A stretch of DNA of 64,000 nt, taken from NCBI GenBank assembly GCA_902768785.1, contig CACXMM010000013.1, positions 56,293-120,292 on the forward strand, read 5' to 3'. The stretch comes from an uncultured Prevotellaceae bacterium (GTDB taxonomy: Bacteria > Bacteroidota > Bacteroidia > Bacteroidales > Bacteroidaceae). The first letter of the stretch is position 1, and every line of letters begins with the position of its first letter. The position numbers were made by a program, and so were the translations under genes. This document shows, one piece after another, positions 15,801 to 24,310 of the stretch. Under the pieces are notes generated by a model. That model had not been told where the DNA came from. It made no database searches and was given only the letters and a program-made list of their open reading frames with translations.

Positions 15801-18311
15801 TCTCCACTCTGATAACTGCTCACGGTTGATCTTCTCCACATTCGGCAGCTTGCCTTTCATCTCCTCCTCCGGGATGGTGAGATGACGCGAGATACAGTCA
15901 TAGAGTGAGAAACCCGATGCCTGTTTGCGGTGCAGACTCTCTATATAGGTTATCAATTCCTTCCTGTGTTGGAAGAGTCGATCAGACAGCTCCTTGTATC
16001 CCTCCGGCTCCTTGATATGCACCACGTCGAGTGCTTTCTGCATCTGTCTGAGGAAATGACTCTTGGTCACCTTATTAGAATGGAGCTCCAGACAGAAGGG
16101 ATCGAGACCGATGCGGGTAAGACGTTTCTGCACCACCTCCAAAGCCGCCATCTTCTCTGCCACAAAGAGCACGCGTTTATTCTGATAAAGGGCATTGGCA
16201 ATCATGTTCGTGATGGTCTGACTCTTTCCTGTTCCCGGAGGACCGTAAAGGATGAAGCTCTTACCACGACCACTCTCGATGACAGCTTCGAGCTGTGAGG
16301 AATCGACATCGATAGGGATGCAAAAGTCCATGGGCTTACTGGTCTTATCCACCTCGCGGGCATCCACCACATCCTCGATGTCAGACAAGGCCACACGTCC
16401 TTCCATCAAGCTCTTCACCACCTCATTCTCTTTCAACTTCTCAGCGTTGTTGTGGATATCATTCCACATCACGAACTTATTGAAGGAGAACAGTCCGAGC
16501 TGGGCCTCTTCGATCACATCCCATCGGTGCATGTTCTTGATGGCCTCACGTACCGTGGCCAGGATCCGCTTTACATCAACGCCCTCCTTATCAACAGGTA
16601 AGGGATCGAGCACACTCAGGTTGATCTTGAACTGTTGCTTCAGCAGTTCCACAATCGTCGTGTTCATGATGGTATCCTCATCACGGGTGCGGATCACATA
16701 ACTGGAACCTGCCCGACGAATGATATCCACAGGCAGGAGCAGCAGGGGTGCATACCTGGCCATCACACTCTTCTCGTTCTCGAACCATTTCAACATTCCG
16801 ATGGCCAGGAACAGGGTGTTCGCTCCGTTCTCCTCCAAGGAGTTCCTTGAAGCACGATAGATGAACTTCAAGGCATCGGGAAGTTCTGTCTCACTGAGAT
16901 ATGACACCAGGTGATGGTTATTCCTGATCTCCGCACTCACCATCTCCTTCAGTTCCGTAGCTTGCAGATGAGAGTCGTAGATTCCCCGCTCCACAGGTTC
17001 TATCTTTTTCTTAGGATAGGGCAGTACGGTATAGTCTTCCCCAGCATGGAGGTTGTCCTCCAACGCATCCACCTCAAAAGAGACGAAGGGGATTACCCGG
17101 CGCCCGATCTTACAGTTGATCAAATTATTCCGAAGGGAGAAGTCAAGCAGTTTACGCTCCCAAATGGTCTGTTTGGTGACCTCAGTATCAGCATCGTCCA
17201 AATGCAGGGCGTAGTGGTCGGGCATACGGATGCTCTCCGTAGCATTCTCATGTTCTACACCCGTGATCTCCAGAATCCATTCTTCTCCATTCCTGACACG
17301 TTGCGGCAACGGACGGATGCCACCTAACCTACAGCGATGAACATCCACGAAAAAGGCAAAGGCACGCTCATCGCGGATCTTCTGACTGGCCATGCTTACA
17401 GCATCATCGAAGGTGACACCCCCCACTTTCGTCAGACAGGTGGTCTCCACCAGTACCACATTATTAATACCATCGGCCATCTGCTTCAGCAGATAGGAGC
17501 TGTCGTCACAGGCCTCCTGATGATAGAACGTCTCATCGAGCCATGCTCCGACAAAGGCATGATCGCGCATGATGATGATCAGTGGGAACACCCCGATGGC
17601 CTCCAGACAAGAGGCATAGAGCAGAGAGGTATCCAGACAGGTCCCTAACTTCTCCGTGAGTACCTTGTCAGCCAAACGTACCCGCTGACCACTCGTCTCG
17701 AAACTTGCCGGGGGCTCACAATAGGCTATCGACTCAGAGCGCAGGGCCTCATAGATGGCAGCTACTTGTAACCTGACACGATTGCGGTCTTGTGTCTGGT
17801 AGGCATCCAACGAGGCATCACCCGTCCATTTCCCCATGAACTGGGCAGCATTCACACTGACTCGTGATAACAAAGGATGGTTGGGGGTGACAAAAGCGGA
17901 TAGCAGCTGCGGCATCACATTCGGACCAGGCCATTGGTCGAAGGGCAGCAAGCTGACGGCATGTTCTTCGTGGATGATCTCTTCACCTGCCACGCTTACA
18001 GTAATGGAAAACTGTGTCTGTAGGCTCTCCGTGATATTCACCAGTTCTTGCAACTCTGGCTCAATCCTGAGATTTTTCACTTGTAAGCGCTTTCCTTGCG
18101 GGACATGATCAAGCAGCACCTCGGAGGACAGAATGTCTTGTCCAGTCACGGCAACTTTTACCTGCCGCCAGTCCTCTGTGTCCTCATTCACCACCACGCA
18201 CTGTATGCAGGTTGATATGCCATTGCACATCATGGCATAGTTCACACATGGTAAATAGTCAAGAATCAACTTACCCTTTCTGTTTCCGTTCAAGTTTTTA
18301 TCACCTTCCAT
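12807..18311 (-). CDS. DUF4011 / SF1 helicase / Vsr-like nuclease / DUF3320 giant protein
   Basis: 1834 residues in the order known for DUF4011 helicases. After a beta-rich N-terminus, about 220-260 contains GTCLDTSLLYASCLEAIG and then IIIMRDHAFVGAWLDE, resembling a transglutaminase-like Cys-His core. A DUF4011-like region follows (about 380-640). The SF1 motor has Walker A LYGPPGTGKSQTITNMI (near 686), DEASQMP (near 1315), GDPKQMPPTSF, and AVSRARQEMIVFS. The region RSQFKIDLAILNPQ to ILCDGRNYYDTKT (about 1630-1670) is a Vsr/DUF559-like nuclease, and a DUF3320-like end follows. Proteins of this architecture have been reported as single-gene anti-phage systems (Hhe-like). A TATCTTTG promoter lies 30-45 bp upstream. 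Domain order confident; defence role inferred. Confidence 0.88.
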   Translation of the reverse strand: MEGDKNLNGNRKGKLILDYLPCVNYAMMCNGISTCIQCVVVNEDTEDWRQVKVAVTGQDILSSEVLLDHVPQGKRLQVKNLRIEPELQELVNITESLQTQFSITVSVAGEEIIHEEHAVSLLPFDQWPGPNVMPQLLSAFVTPNHPLLSRVSVNAAQFMGKWTGDASLDAYQTQDRNRVRLQVAAIYEALRSESIAYCEPPASFETSGQRVRLADKVLTEKLGTCLDTSLLYASCLEAIGVFPLIIIMRDHAFVGAWLDETFYHQEACDDSSYLLKQMADGINNVVLVETTCLTKVGGVTFDDAVSMASQKIRDERAFAFFVDVHRCRLGGIRPLPQRVRNGEEWILEITGVEHENATESIRMPDHYALHLDDADTEVTKQTIWERKLLDFSLRNNLINCKIGRRVIPFVSFEVDALEDNLHAGEDYTVLPYPKKKIEPVERGIYDSHLQATELKEMVSAEIRNNHHLVSYLSETELPDALKFIYRASRNSLEENGANTLFLAIGMLKWFENEKSVMARYAPLLLLPVDIIRRAGSSYVIRTRDEDTIMNTTIVELLKQQFKINLSVLDPLPVDKEGVDVKRILATVREAIKNMHRWDVIEEAQLGLFSFNKFVMWNDIHNNAEKLKENEVVKSLMEGRVALSDIEDVVDAREVDKTSKPMDFCIPIDVDSSQLEAVIESGRGKSFILYGPPGTGKSQTITNMIANALYQNKRVLFVAEKMAALEVVQKRLTRIGLDPFCLELHSNKVTKSHFLRQMQKALDVVHIKEPEGYKELSDRLFQHRKELITYIESLHRKQASGFSLYDCISRHLTIPEEEMKGKLPNVEKINREQLSEWREEIEGLDVVFRITGHPADSGLLGMVPKTFREEDVARLRSLMIDYKSEYGQLSETLSKLPLSFDDSDKDITMADSMGHVMEQTPIFSADLLSFVANKQRYDDLLRMVEQGKKRDQEKAEILTTCTKEALTADTLTLSARHTEVKGKWFLPRFFAKRKLMKEIRLFSAGAQFENVPDLLQQIGHYQELQNEVRQQSDQFCALFGADGKSGSERWTLIEPSLKGASQLSQMMMGYAQRHDMNLMDVRDELLHRMGDDWDLFRQSYALPFNAVTSQLQHLKALQEEMAPITDFELPSRSKISSIAGNVDRWMAHLGGIKDWCLWTERKQALQTERLGCVIDHIMEQHVSGAEASLAFQKAVYHLLTMDIVSKDPSLAKFNGLIFEDLIDKYKEETYAFQDLCKKELYCRLASRVPSQTLAAAANSEMGILKRNISNGGWGTSIRKIIDQVPTLLPKLCPCMLMSPISVAQYIDMGGEKFDLVIFDEASQMPTSEAIGAIARGKALVCVGDPKQMPPTSFFTTQSVDEDNADIDDMESILDDCITLSMPGHYLSWHYRSRHESLIAFSNHHYYESKLHTFPSVDDQLSKVRLVEVNGVYDKGHTRCNPTEAHAIVDEVVRRLNDPELSQHSIGIVSFSKVQQNLIEDILIEELAKNPQLEQKAYQSEEPIFIKNLENVQGDERDVILFSVGYGPDKHGKVSMNFGPLNNEGGERRLNVAVSRARQEMIVFSTLRAEQIDLRRSSAKGVEGLKSFLEFAQSGTLSLNQNMIAADDMEDTAETDLVRIIAEELRSHGYEVVTHVGRSQFKIDLAILNPQKPEEYILGILCDGRNYYDTKTTRDREIVQPGVLNGLGWNVMRIWAVDWYENHQQLIDRLLQRLDDIKNDVKQSSASIEKAKQIASSSFSLEGMDVEETEQQYQLPHRYMNLDFLDIPKTEFQKAVLFIVKSAVSLPEDELKRQFAKLMGFRRRSFRTDIAVEKALEHLKTDGKVTVNEGMVMIKG

Positions 18312-18348
18312 GTTCCGTCAACAATAACCCTTTCTTGGTCATATTTTG

Positions 18349-18356
18349 CAAAGATA
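18349..18356 (-). promoter_or_regulatory. Promoter -7 box of the giant helicase gene
   Basis: Minus strand TATCTTTG; start near 18341, leaving about 30 nt before the ATG at 18311. It is divergent from the BASS transporter promoter. Confidence 0.65.
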
Positions 18357-18396
18357 CGATTAAACAAGGGAAATACAAAAGAAAAGTGGATTTTTC

Positions 18397-18427
18397 TTGA
18401 CCATCTACTCATTATTTAGTACCTTTG
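18397..18427 (+). promoter_or_regulatory. Promoter of the BASS transporter gene
   Basis: TTG at 18397-18399, a 20-nt spacer and TACCTTTG at 18420-18427 match the consensus exactly. Start near 18434, about 34 nt before the ATG. Confidence 0.7.
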
Positions 18428-18467
18428 CGGCCAAATTCAGAGTATAACAAAAAAGAATATCCCAAAG

Positions 18468-19436
18468 ATGATACAAACGTTTCAGAGCCTGAGTCGCTGG
18501 CTTGCCAACCATGCTTCCCTGTTTATCATAGCGGTGGCTATTGCCACGTTTTTCGCTCCCGATACCTTCGGATGGGTGAGAGGGACGACACAGACCGTCA
18601 TCTTAGGTGTAATCATGCTGACCATGGGACTGACATTGACAACAGATGATTTCCGGGTACTGGCCCACCGGCCACTCGATATCTTCATCGGTGCCTGTGC
18701 CCAGTTTATCATCATGCCCTGTGTGGCCTATCTGCTGGTACATGTGTTCCGTCTTGAACCGGCACTGGCCCTGGGAATCCTGTTGGTGGGATGCTGTCCG
18801 GGAGGGGTGTCCAGTAACATCATGTCATACCTCTGTCATGGTGACGTGGCTTATTCCGTAGGAATGACCTGCGCCTCCACCCTACTCGCTCCCGTCATTA
18901 CTCCCTTGCTGATGCAATTAACTGCCGGAGAGATTATCGAGATTGATGCGGTGGGTATGTTCCTGAACATCCTGATTGTCACCATCATACCCGTAGCCAT
19001 CGGCTGCTTTCTGAACTACCGCTATTCCAACAGTCGTCAGTTCCCCACCATTCAATCCCTGATGCCCGGATTGAGCGTTACCTGTCTGGCCTGCATCGTG
19101 GGAGGCGTTGTCTCGACTGTTCACGACGACTTAGTGTCGCGTGGATTCCTTTTGTTCATCTGGACCTTTGCCGTTGTCTTCTGCCACAACACCATAGGCT
19201 ATCTGCTCGGTTGGATGACAGGAAGAATGGCCAAATTCAATACCGCCAAGAAACGCACCCTATCGATCGAGGTGGGCATGCAGAATGCAGGACTGGCAAC
19301 GGTGTTGGCGGGTACCTTTTTCGCAGCACAGCCCTTAGCCGTCCTTCCCTGCGCCATCAGCTGTGCCTGGCATAGCATCAGCGGCACCATCCTTGCCGGC
19401 ATCTTCCTGCGATACGACCAGAGAAAGAAGGTATAG
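18468..19436 (+). CDS. Bile acid:sodium symporter (BASS) family transporter
   Basis: 322 residues with about ten hydrophobic segments. BASS signatures are visible: TMGLTLTTDDFRVLAHRP near 45-62, LLVGCCPGGVSSNIMSYLCHGDVAYSV in pieces near 105-130, and IEVGMQNAGLATVLA near 265-279 (the crossover helix with the conserved E-x-G-x-Q-N). Prokaryotic BASS proteins move organic anions with sodium; substrates vary (bile acids, pantoate, 2-keto acids) and cannot be read from the sequence. Single-gene unit with its own promoter, convergent with the kinase operon. A short AGGTA/TACCT hairpin at 19429-19444 spans the stop. Confidence 0.9.
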   Translation: MIQTFQSLSRWLANHASLFIIAVAIATFFAPDTFGWVRGTTQTVILGVIMLTMGLTLTTDDFRVLAHRPLDIFIGACAQFIIMPCVAYLLVHVFRLEPALALGILLVGCCPGGVSSNIMSYLCHGDVAYSVGMTCASTLLAPVITPLLMQLTAGEIIEIDAVGMFLNILIVTIIPVAIGCFLNYRYSNSRQFPTIQSLMPGLSVTCLACIVGGVVSTVHDDLVSRGFLLFIWTFAVVFCHNTIGYLLGWMTGRMAKFNTAKKRTLSIEVGMQNAGLATVLAGTFFAAQPLAVLPCAISCAWHSISGTILAGIFLRYDQRKKV

Positions 19437-19497
19437 TATTACCTATTATTATGAGATGTGCAATCAGTAAGAGGACATTGATGCACACAAGAGTTTA

Positions 19498-20022
19498 TTA
19501 TTCATTCAACCCCGACTTGGAGTATCCTACTGGTATTTCATTGGTTTGTTCAAATTTCACAAATAGCATGATCTTCCACTTCCCGTTAACGACGAAGCCA
19601 CATCTGAAGAATGCCCTAAATAGTTTTCCACAACTCTTCAGAAACACAAAGCCATTAAACTCATTCGTCTTCAAAAAATCGTTATAGGCTGATTTGTAGC
19701 GGATGTCTGTGACTTCCACGCTATCCCAGTCTATTCCAGCAGCTTCTCCATCAATTCTGTTCTTTTGAATAACTGCTTGCAACACCTTTTCTGTATTATT
19801 GTTGACAAGTCCCAGAGTCTGTTCTGCTTCTGTATTGTTAAAAGGGATAATACGCGAGAGTTCATCATGGGTAAGCCAATCAAAACGCTCAACCTTCCCA
19901 TGAGCAACATCATATAACATGTCATTTGCTGCCTTCAACGCCTCAGTAGTAGCATTATTCTGTGCATACGAAACAGAGCTGCTCAAAAACAGAACAGCAT
20001 AAAAAAACAATTTCTTCATCAT
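19498..20022 (-). CDS. Secreted hypothetical protein, last gene of the kinase operon
   Basis: 174 residues with a clear signal peptide (MMKKLFFYAVLFLSSSVSYA, cleavage before QNN). The mature part starts with a helical segment (ATTEALKAANDMLYDV) and ends with a beta-rich domain (KLFRAFFRCGFVVNGKWKIM). I do not recognise the family. Located 38 bp downstream of the BACON protein gene, it is probably the operon's final product and acts in the periplasm or at the surface. Two cysteines are visible in the mature part. Confidence 0.7.
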   Translation of the reverse strand: MMKKLFFYAVLFLSSSVSYAQNNATTEALKAANDMLYDVAHGKVERFDWLTHDELSRIIPFNNTEAEQTLGLVNNNTEKVLQAVIQKNRIDGEAAGIDWDSVEVTDIRYKSAYNDFLKTNEFNGFVFLKSCGKLFRAFFRCGFVVNGKWKIMLFVKFEQTNEIPVGYSKSGLNE

Positions 20023-20060
20023 AATACAAACTAAACTAAATAATTAACAACATGCAATCA

Positions 20061-20744
20061 CTACTTCTTTTTCTTCTTGAAAATACCCTTCACGCCACCT
20101 ATGATTTTGTCAACCGTCTTCGCACGGTCTTGATTAACAATCAGATCTACTTCCTTGTCATCACACTTCACCGTAATGATTCCAGAACGGTCCTCTTCGG
20201 TAGCGTTCTCCTCTACTTCAACGGAAAATTTATCTTTCGCTGTATAGACAGTCAGCCATTCTGGCTTTTTGGCTATAGTCCAATCATCAAAATTACATGT
20301 CACATTAACACTCTGCGTGTAACCTTCCTTCGGTTTACATTTAAAGTCAAGACGAGTTTCAGACAACGAGAGTGCCACATCTCTTTTCCTTGCCACAGGA
20401 GCTGGAGCCGGTTTCTCTACATCTGCAGTACTTCTTTTATCGGCTTTCCCCTTTGCCTTACCTGTAGAAGAAGTGGACGTTTTACCCCCTTTTATGTTCC
20501 TTATATTGGTATTACAAGCAGCAATCTGGTTGTCGCACATAGATTTCTTACTTGCCGTTGTGTATAACACCTTCGCTGCCTGAAACTTTTTGATAGCAGC
20601 ATTCTGAGATGCCACAGTCATAGTCTTCTGCAGGTTTTGTCCCTGAAGGAACAAATTATCTGCATTTGTCTGTGCCTGGATCGTAAACGGGAGAAGGAAT
20701 ACGGCCAGACTGAACAAAAAACGATATAAACTATTCTTTTTCAT
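20061..20744 (-). CDS. Secreted BACON-like domain protein
   Basis: 227 residues. Signal peptide at 1-25 (FSLAVFLLPFTIQAQ). A helical region at about 26-80, with residues AAIKKFQAAKVLYTTASKKS, may be TPR-like. A Lys/Ser/Thr/Pro-rich linker follows, then a BACON-like beta domain at about 130-210, where VNVTCNFDDWTIAKKPEWLT has the family's W-x-W-type core. BACON domains in Bacteroidales usually bind carbohydrate or mediate protein contacts outside the cytoplasm. A polylysine tail (KKKKK) ends it. It follows kinase 2 by 2 bp and is surely co-transcribed, tying an extracytoplasmic module to the signalling operon. Confidence 0.75.
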   Translation of the reverse strand: MKKNSLYRFLFSLAVFLLPFTIQAQTNADNLFLQGQNLQKTMTVASQNAAIKKFQAAKVLYTTASKKSMCDNQIAACNTNIRNIKGGKTSTSSTGKAKGKADKRSTADVEKPAPAPVARKRDVALSLSETRLDFKCKPKEGYTQSVNVTCNFDDWTIAKKPEWLTVYTAKDKFSVEVEENATEEDRSGIITVKCDDKEVDLIVNQDRAKTVDKIIGGVKGIFKKKKK

Positions 20745-20746
20745 TC

Positions 20747-22168
20747 TTAATGATTATTTGAATTAAACTCTTCAATTACCTTAGCACGTTGTTTCAAACT
20801 CTCAGCCACAGTGGTTTCACCAAGAGCCTCAAGGTCAGCTGCCTGTTTAAGAATATCATCATGAGCCTTATTCAAAGATTCCATTGCTGCAGCCTTCTTT
20901 GACGTGATATCAGATACCTTAATCCCATATACGGAATCATTCTTTACCATCTGTTCCACCTCACTATAAGCTTTTACAGCATTCATCAGACTCACTTCGT
21001 AATTATCCTCTTCATTACTTACTGCAGCATCCTTATCAGCTGTTTCCAGTTTGGAATTAACTGTAGCAAGGAATTCTGTTTTCTGCTGTTCAAAAACTGC
21101 TTGCTCGGCCTGTTCCGTAGCAGCGTTCTGTTTACTCTTAACTATAGCAAAGACGCCTATCAGTACGAGAAGTACTGCTGCTGCCACACCAATTATAGTC
21201 ATTTTCTTACTGGTTGACATGGCACGCTTGACACCGCTCATGTTCTCAAGAGCCACTCGCATCTGAGCTGATGTCTGATAACGCAGTTCCTGTTTCTTCT
21301 CACAAGCTGTTGCGATGATGTCCCTTAAGGCCTTGTTCTTGATTGCGCCGAGAGGGAGCTTGTTCTTTATTTGTTTCTCTAAGATCTCATGACGAGCTCC
21401 TTCAAATGGGGTATGTCCCACTATACACTGATACAGCAGGATTCCCATGGCATAGATATCGGTAGTCTGATTCTGATGGTTAATATCTCCAAGTGCCAGC
21501 TCAGGAGCAGCATACTCAGGTTTTCCCATGAACTTGCCAGCCACTGTTAAGGCCTTGTCACTGGTTGTCAGGGTATTCATCTGCTTGGCAATACCAAAAT
21601 CGATTAACTTGATATGGCCTTCACTGGTCACCATGATGTTTGAAGGATCAATATCCCGATGAATATAACCGGCATCGTGCAAAGCCATTAATCCTGAAAG
21701 GACACTGACAACAACGGTCTTGGCAAAGTGCTCAGGATCATTCTTGTAATCCTGAAGCATTTTGACAGCAAACGGCACATCCTGACCATTACGGTCTTTT
21801 GTCTTGCCTTCAAGGATATCATCCAACGATACTCCATTCAACAATTCACTAACAACATGATAGTGCTTCCTGACATCCCCAGTTGGAGTTTGTTCATCGA
21901 TTTCAATGAAGCCCAGCATCTCCACAAGATTGTCGTTTCTCAGTTGTATGGAAGCCTCTCTACGTGCCCTTTCCACCGCTTGTGGTGGTAAGTCATCATA
22001 CATGAACTTAATAGCAACGGGTCGGGTGGCACCTGTTTTCTCATTAACACAGATACCTTTGAAGACCTGTCCCATACCGCCAACGCCTATAGGTTGGGCC
22101 GAAGAGTCAACCTGATAGAAGATACCTCTTTGTCTTTCTAGATCTCCTTGTAATTTGATTATTGACAT
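20747..22168 (-). CDS. Membrane Ser/Thr protein kinase 2 (PknB-like)
   Basis: 473 residues. Kinase domain at about 15-310: glycine loop GVGGMGQVFKG, catalytic Lys in VAIKFMYDD, HRDIDPSNIMV (Asp in place of the more usual Lys after HRDI), LIDFGIAKQ (canonical DFG), PEYAAPELALGD and DIYAMGILLYQ. One membrane segment at about 323-345 (MTIIGVAAAVLLVLIGVF) leads to a 125-residue helical extracytoplasmic region rich in Glu, Lys and Ala with no PASTA repeats. It should phosphorylate cytosolic Thr/Ser targets, most obviously FHA partners in the same operon, and is paired with PP2C 2 (6 bp upstream). Confidence 0.9.
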   Translation of the reverse strand: MSIIKLQGDLERQRGIFYQVDSSAQPIGVGGMGQVFKGICVNEKTGATRPVAIKFMYDDLPPQAVERARREASIQLRNDNLVEMLGFIEIDEQTPTGDVRKHYHVVSELLNGVSLDDILEGKTKDRNGQDVPFAVKMLQDYKNDPEHFAKTVVVSVLSGLMALHDAGYIHRDIDPSNIMVTSEGHIKLIDFGIAKQMNTLTTSDKALTVAGKFMGKPEYAAPELALGDINHQNQTTDIYAMGILLYQCIVGHTPFEGARHEILEKQIKNKLPLGAIKNKALRDIIATACEKKQELRYQTSAQMRVALENMSGVKRAMSTSKKMTIIGVAAAVLLVLIGVFAIVKSKQNAATEQAEQAVFEQQKTEFLATVNSKLETADKDAAVSNEEDNYEVSLMNAVKAYSEVEQMVKNDSVYGIKVSDITSKKAAAMESLNKAHDDILKQAADLEALGETTVAESLKQRAKVIEEFNSNNH

Positions 22169-22174
22169 ATTCTT

Positions 22175-23656
22175 TTATTTTTTGAGTTCTTTTACAATAT
22201 CCTGCATTTTTGACTTCAGTTTTTCTATTCCTTTAATCGCTGTTTTTGTCGAAGAATGAGATCCGTTCTTATTTTTCTGGACAAACAAGATAGGAGAATT
22301 CCCGGAAATATTACTCCTTATGCCATTTAATCTGCTTCTGAACTTTCCTGAAGTTTTTTTGTCCAACTCATCTATCATTTGAACGATCTTATCACGGCAT
22401 TCAGCTTTTCTCCTTGCTGCCTTTGTCTGGTCATTATCAGTAATATTCTTCAACTCATCAAACTGGTTGACAATTCTTTGCGCAAGTGTTAGTGGAGAAA
22501 CAGGATTATTCTTTTCCGGTGCTTTCTTTTGTGCCACAGGTTTTGCCGGAGCCTTTGCTGCAGCCTCTTTTTCTTTCAGTTCTCTTTCAAGATTATCGAT
22601 CTGAGAAGCCATGGCACTCAATTCTTCTCTCAAAGAATCGTTTTCTTCGCTCAATGCCTTGGTCATGGAATGCAAAGCAGAGTTTCCTTCACTCAGCAAT
22701 GCCTTATAACGCACTTCATAAGGTCTGAGACGATTCACTTCATCAATCGTTTCCTTTAATGCATCATCCTGAGGTTTGGAGCCTAACTTCATTAAACACA
22801 CGACATTGAAAACCATACTTATTGCAAGTAAACAAGCTAATGCTGTTACAATAATCTTTACCAACTTACTCATTTTATCTTTTAATATTGAATCCGCATT
22901 CATTTCCACCATAACAAGGGTATGGTTATCATGACCACCACCTCCAGCAAAGCCTATCCTGTCAACTTCTGCAGAAAGATTGGAAACCAAAGACGCAACA
23001 TCCTGGATGGCTGTGAATCGTTTAACTAGCTCCTCGTGTGGCATCACTCCCCACACGCCATCAGAACAAAGGACGAACCTGTCTCCTTTGTGATAGGCTA
23101 CTTCATCTATAACAGGAACGTGATTGGTGATGCTCCCAAGTCCTCTTGTTATTACATTCGACTGTGGAGAAAGCCTTGCCTGCTCTTCTGTCATCGCCTT
23201 GTTCCTTACCAGTTCTCCCACCAATGAATTGTCATCAGTTCTGAAAAGGACCTTACCATCACGAATCTTATAACACCTGCTATCTCCAAGATGAACGATT
23301 GTAGCAGACTTCTCATTGATAAGAATGGCGACTAATGTCGAACCCATTCCCCGAAGTTCTGGAACCATCTTCATTTTTTTCTCAAGCGACTCATTAGCCC
23401 TCGCTACAGCCTTTTTCAAGACATCAGCAGGAGATGCTTGAGGACTGCTATCGCTCACGACTTTCATCACCTCGTACTTGGCTATGTAAGATGCCGTTTT
23501 CCCACCAGGTCCTCCACCCATACCATCGCATAGCACCAGCAATAATCCTAATGGAGTCTCGACAAAGCCCATGTCGTCCTGATTTTCAGGGCGACCTCCT
23601 TGCATGGAATTTGCTATGCCTGTGACATGATATTTATTGGAGATGATTTGAATCAT
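22175..23656 (-). CDS. Membrane PP2C-family protein phosphatase 2
   Basis: 493 residues. PP2C domain at about 1-245: MQGGRPENQDD and VLCDGMGGGPGG (metal-binding aspartates), MGSTLVAILINEKSATIVHLGDSR in pieces, FVLCSDGVWG and GGGGHDNHTLVMV. A single membrane helix at about 263-285 (IIVTALACLLAISMVFNVV) precedes a long coiled coil (SLREELSAMASQIDNLEREL), an Ala/Lys/Pro linker and a helical C-terminus. It removes phosphate from Ser/Thr, most likely opposing kinase 2, whose gene follows after 6 bp. The 200-residue extracytoplasmic coiled coil suggests a scaffold or sensor role. Catalytic residues look intact. Confidence 0.9.
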   Translation of the reverse strand: MIQIISNKYHVTGIANSMQGGRPENQDDMGFVETPLGLLLVLCDGMGGGPGGKTASYIAKYEVMKVVSDSSPQASPADVLKKAVARANESLEKKMKMVPELRGMGSTLVAILINEKSATIVHLGDSRCYKIRDGKVLFRTDDNSLVGELVRNKAMTEEQARLSPQSNVITRGLGSITNHVPVIDEVAYHKGDRFVLCSDGVWGVMPHEELVKRFTAIQDVASLVSNLSAEVDRIGFAGGGGHDNHTLVMVEMNADSILKDKMSKLVKIIVTALACLLAISMVFNVVCLMKLGSKPQDDALKETIDEVNRLRPYEVRYKALLSEGNSALHSMTKALSEENDSLREELSAMASQIDNLERELKEKEAAAKAPAKPVAQKKAPEKNNPVSPLTLAQRIVNQFDELKNITDNDQTKAARRKAECRDKIVQMIDELDKKTSGKFRSRLNGIRSNISGNSPILFVQKNKNGSHSSTKTAIKGIEKLKSKMQDIVKELKK

Positions 23657-23665
23657 AATTCTATT

Positions 23666-24304
23666 TTAATAGCTAAACAGGAAGGCTGCGTAGACAAATG
23701 CCCACCAGAAAAACACTAATACATTAACACAAAACACCACGATACCCCAAATTTCCCATTTCGACTGTGTCTGGATAAAGTCCTGTGCACTGATCCAGGT
23801 CTTGTTTTCCCATGACCATTTTGTACCATAGATGCCAAAAATAATATTGGGGATGGGGAATATCCAGCCTAAGAAGAAAGCCACGAGTATTGCCCACCAA
23901 CAACCGTTGAAAAATCCCCATATCGGATAGAGCCCGAAAGCTCCCCAATTCCATTTTGAGGTATTGACAACTGGCGATTGTGTTTGTCCATAAGCTGGCA
24001 TTTCGGCAATTGTTCCAGAGCCTTGATAGTTGGGAATTGCGGGGAAGAAGGAATCTATCTGATTCCAATTCAGTGGATATTTCCCAGCGAGGAGAATAAC
24101 ATCACCGTGGCGTATAGAAGCAATTCGATGCTTTATTCTATGGTTATTAACGATAGTACCATTGGTACTCGTATCTTTAAAATACAATTGATGACCATCG
24201 GAATAGATGATGCCATGATGATTACTGGCATAGGTACACCTGGGATCCAGGGATATATCACAATCCCTGGACCTCCCAACTGTGATCTCTTTATAGGTCA
24301 TCAT
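23666..24304 (-). CDS. FHA domain membrane protein (third FHA protein gene of the kinase operon)
   Basis: 212 residues. FHA domain at about 1-75: ITVGRSRDCDISLDPRCTYA, SNHHGIIYSDG and STNGTIVNNHRI, containing the GR, SxxH-like and NG positions that bind phosphothreonine. The C-terminal half has hydrophobic, Trp-rich segments (WGFFNGCWWAILVAFFLGWI and WGIVVFCVNVLVFFWWAFVY), giving at least two membrane helices. It likely docks phosphorylated partners at the inner membrane. It sits between a secreted-protein gene (6 bp upstream) and PP2C 2 (9 bp downstream). Confidence 0.85.
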   Translation of the reverse strand: MMTYKEITVGRSRDCDISLDPRCTYASNHHGIIYSDGHQLYFKDTSTNGTIVNNHRIKHRIASIRHGDVILLAGKYPLNWNQIDSFFPAIPNYQGSGTIAEMPAYGQTQSPVVNTSKWNWGAFGLYPIWGFFNGCWWAILVAFFLGWIFPIPNIIFGIYGTKWSWENKTWISAQDFIQTQSKWEIWGIVVFCVNVLVFFWWAFVYAAFLFSY

Positions 24305-24310
24305 AGATTC

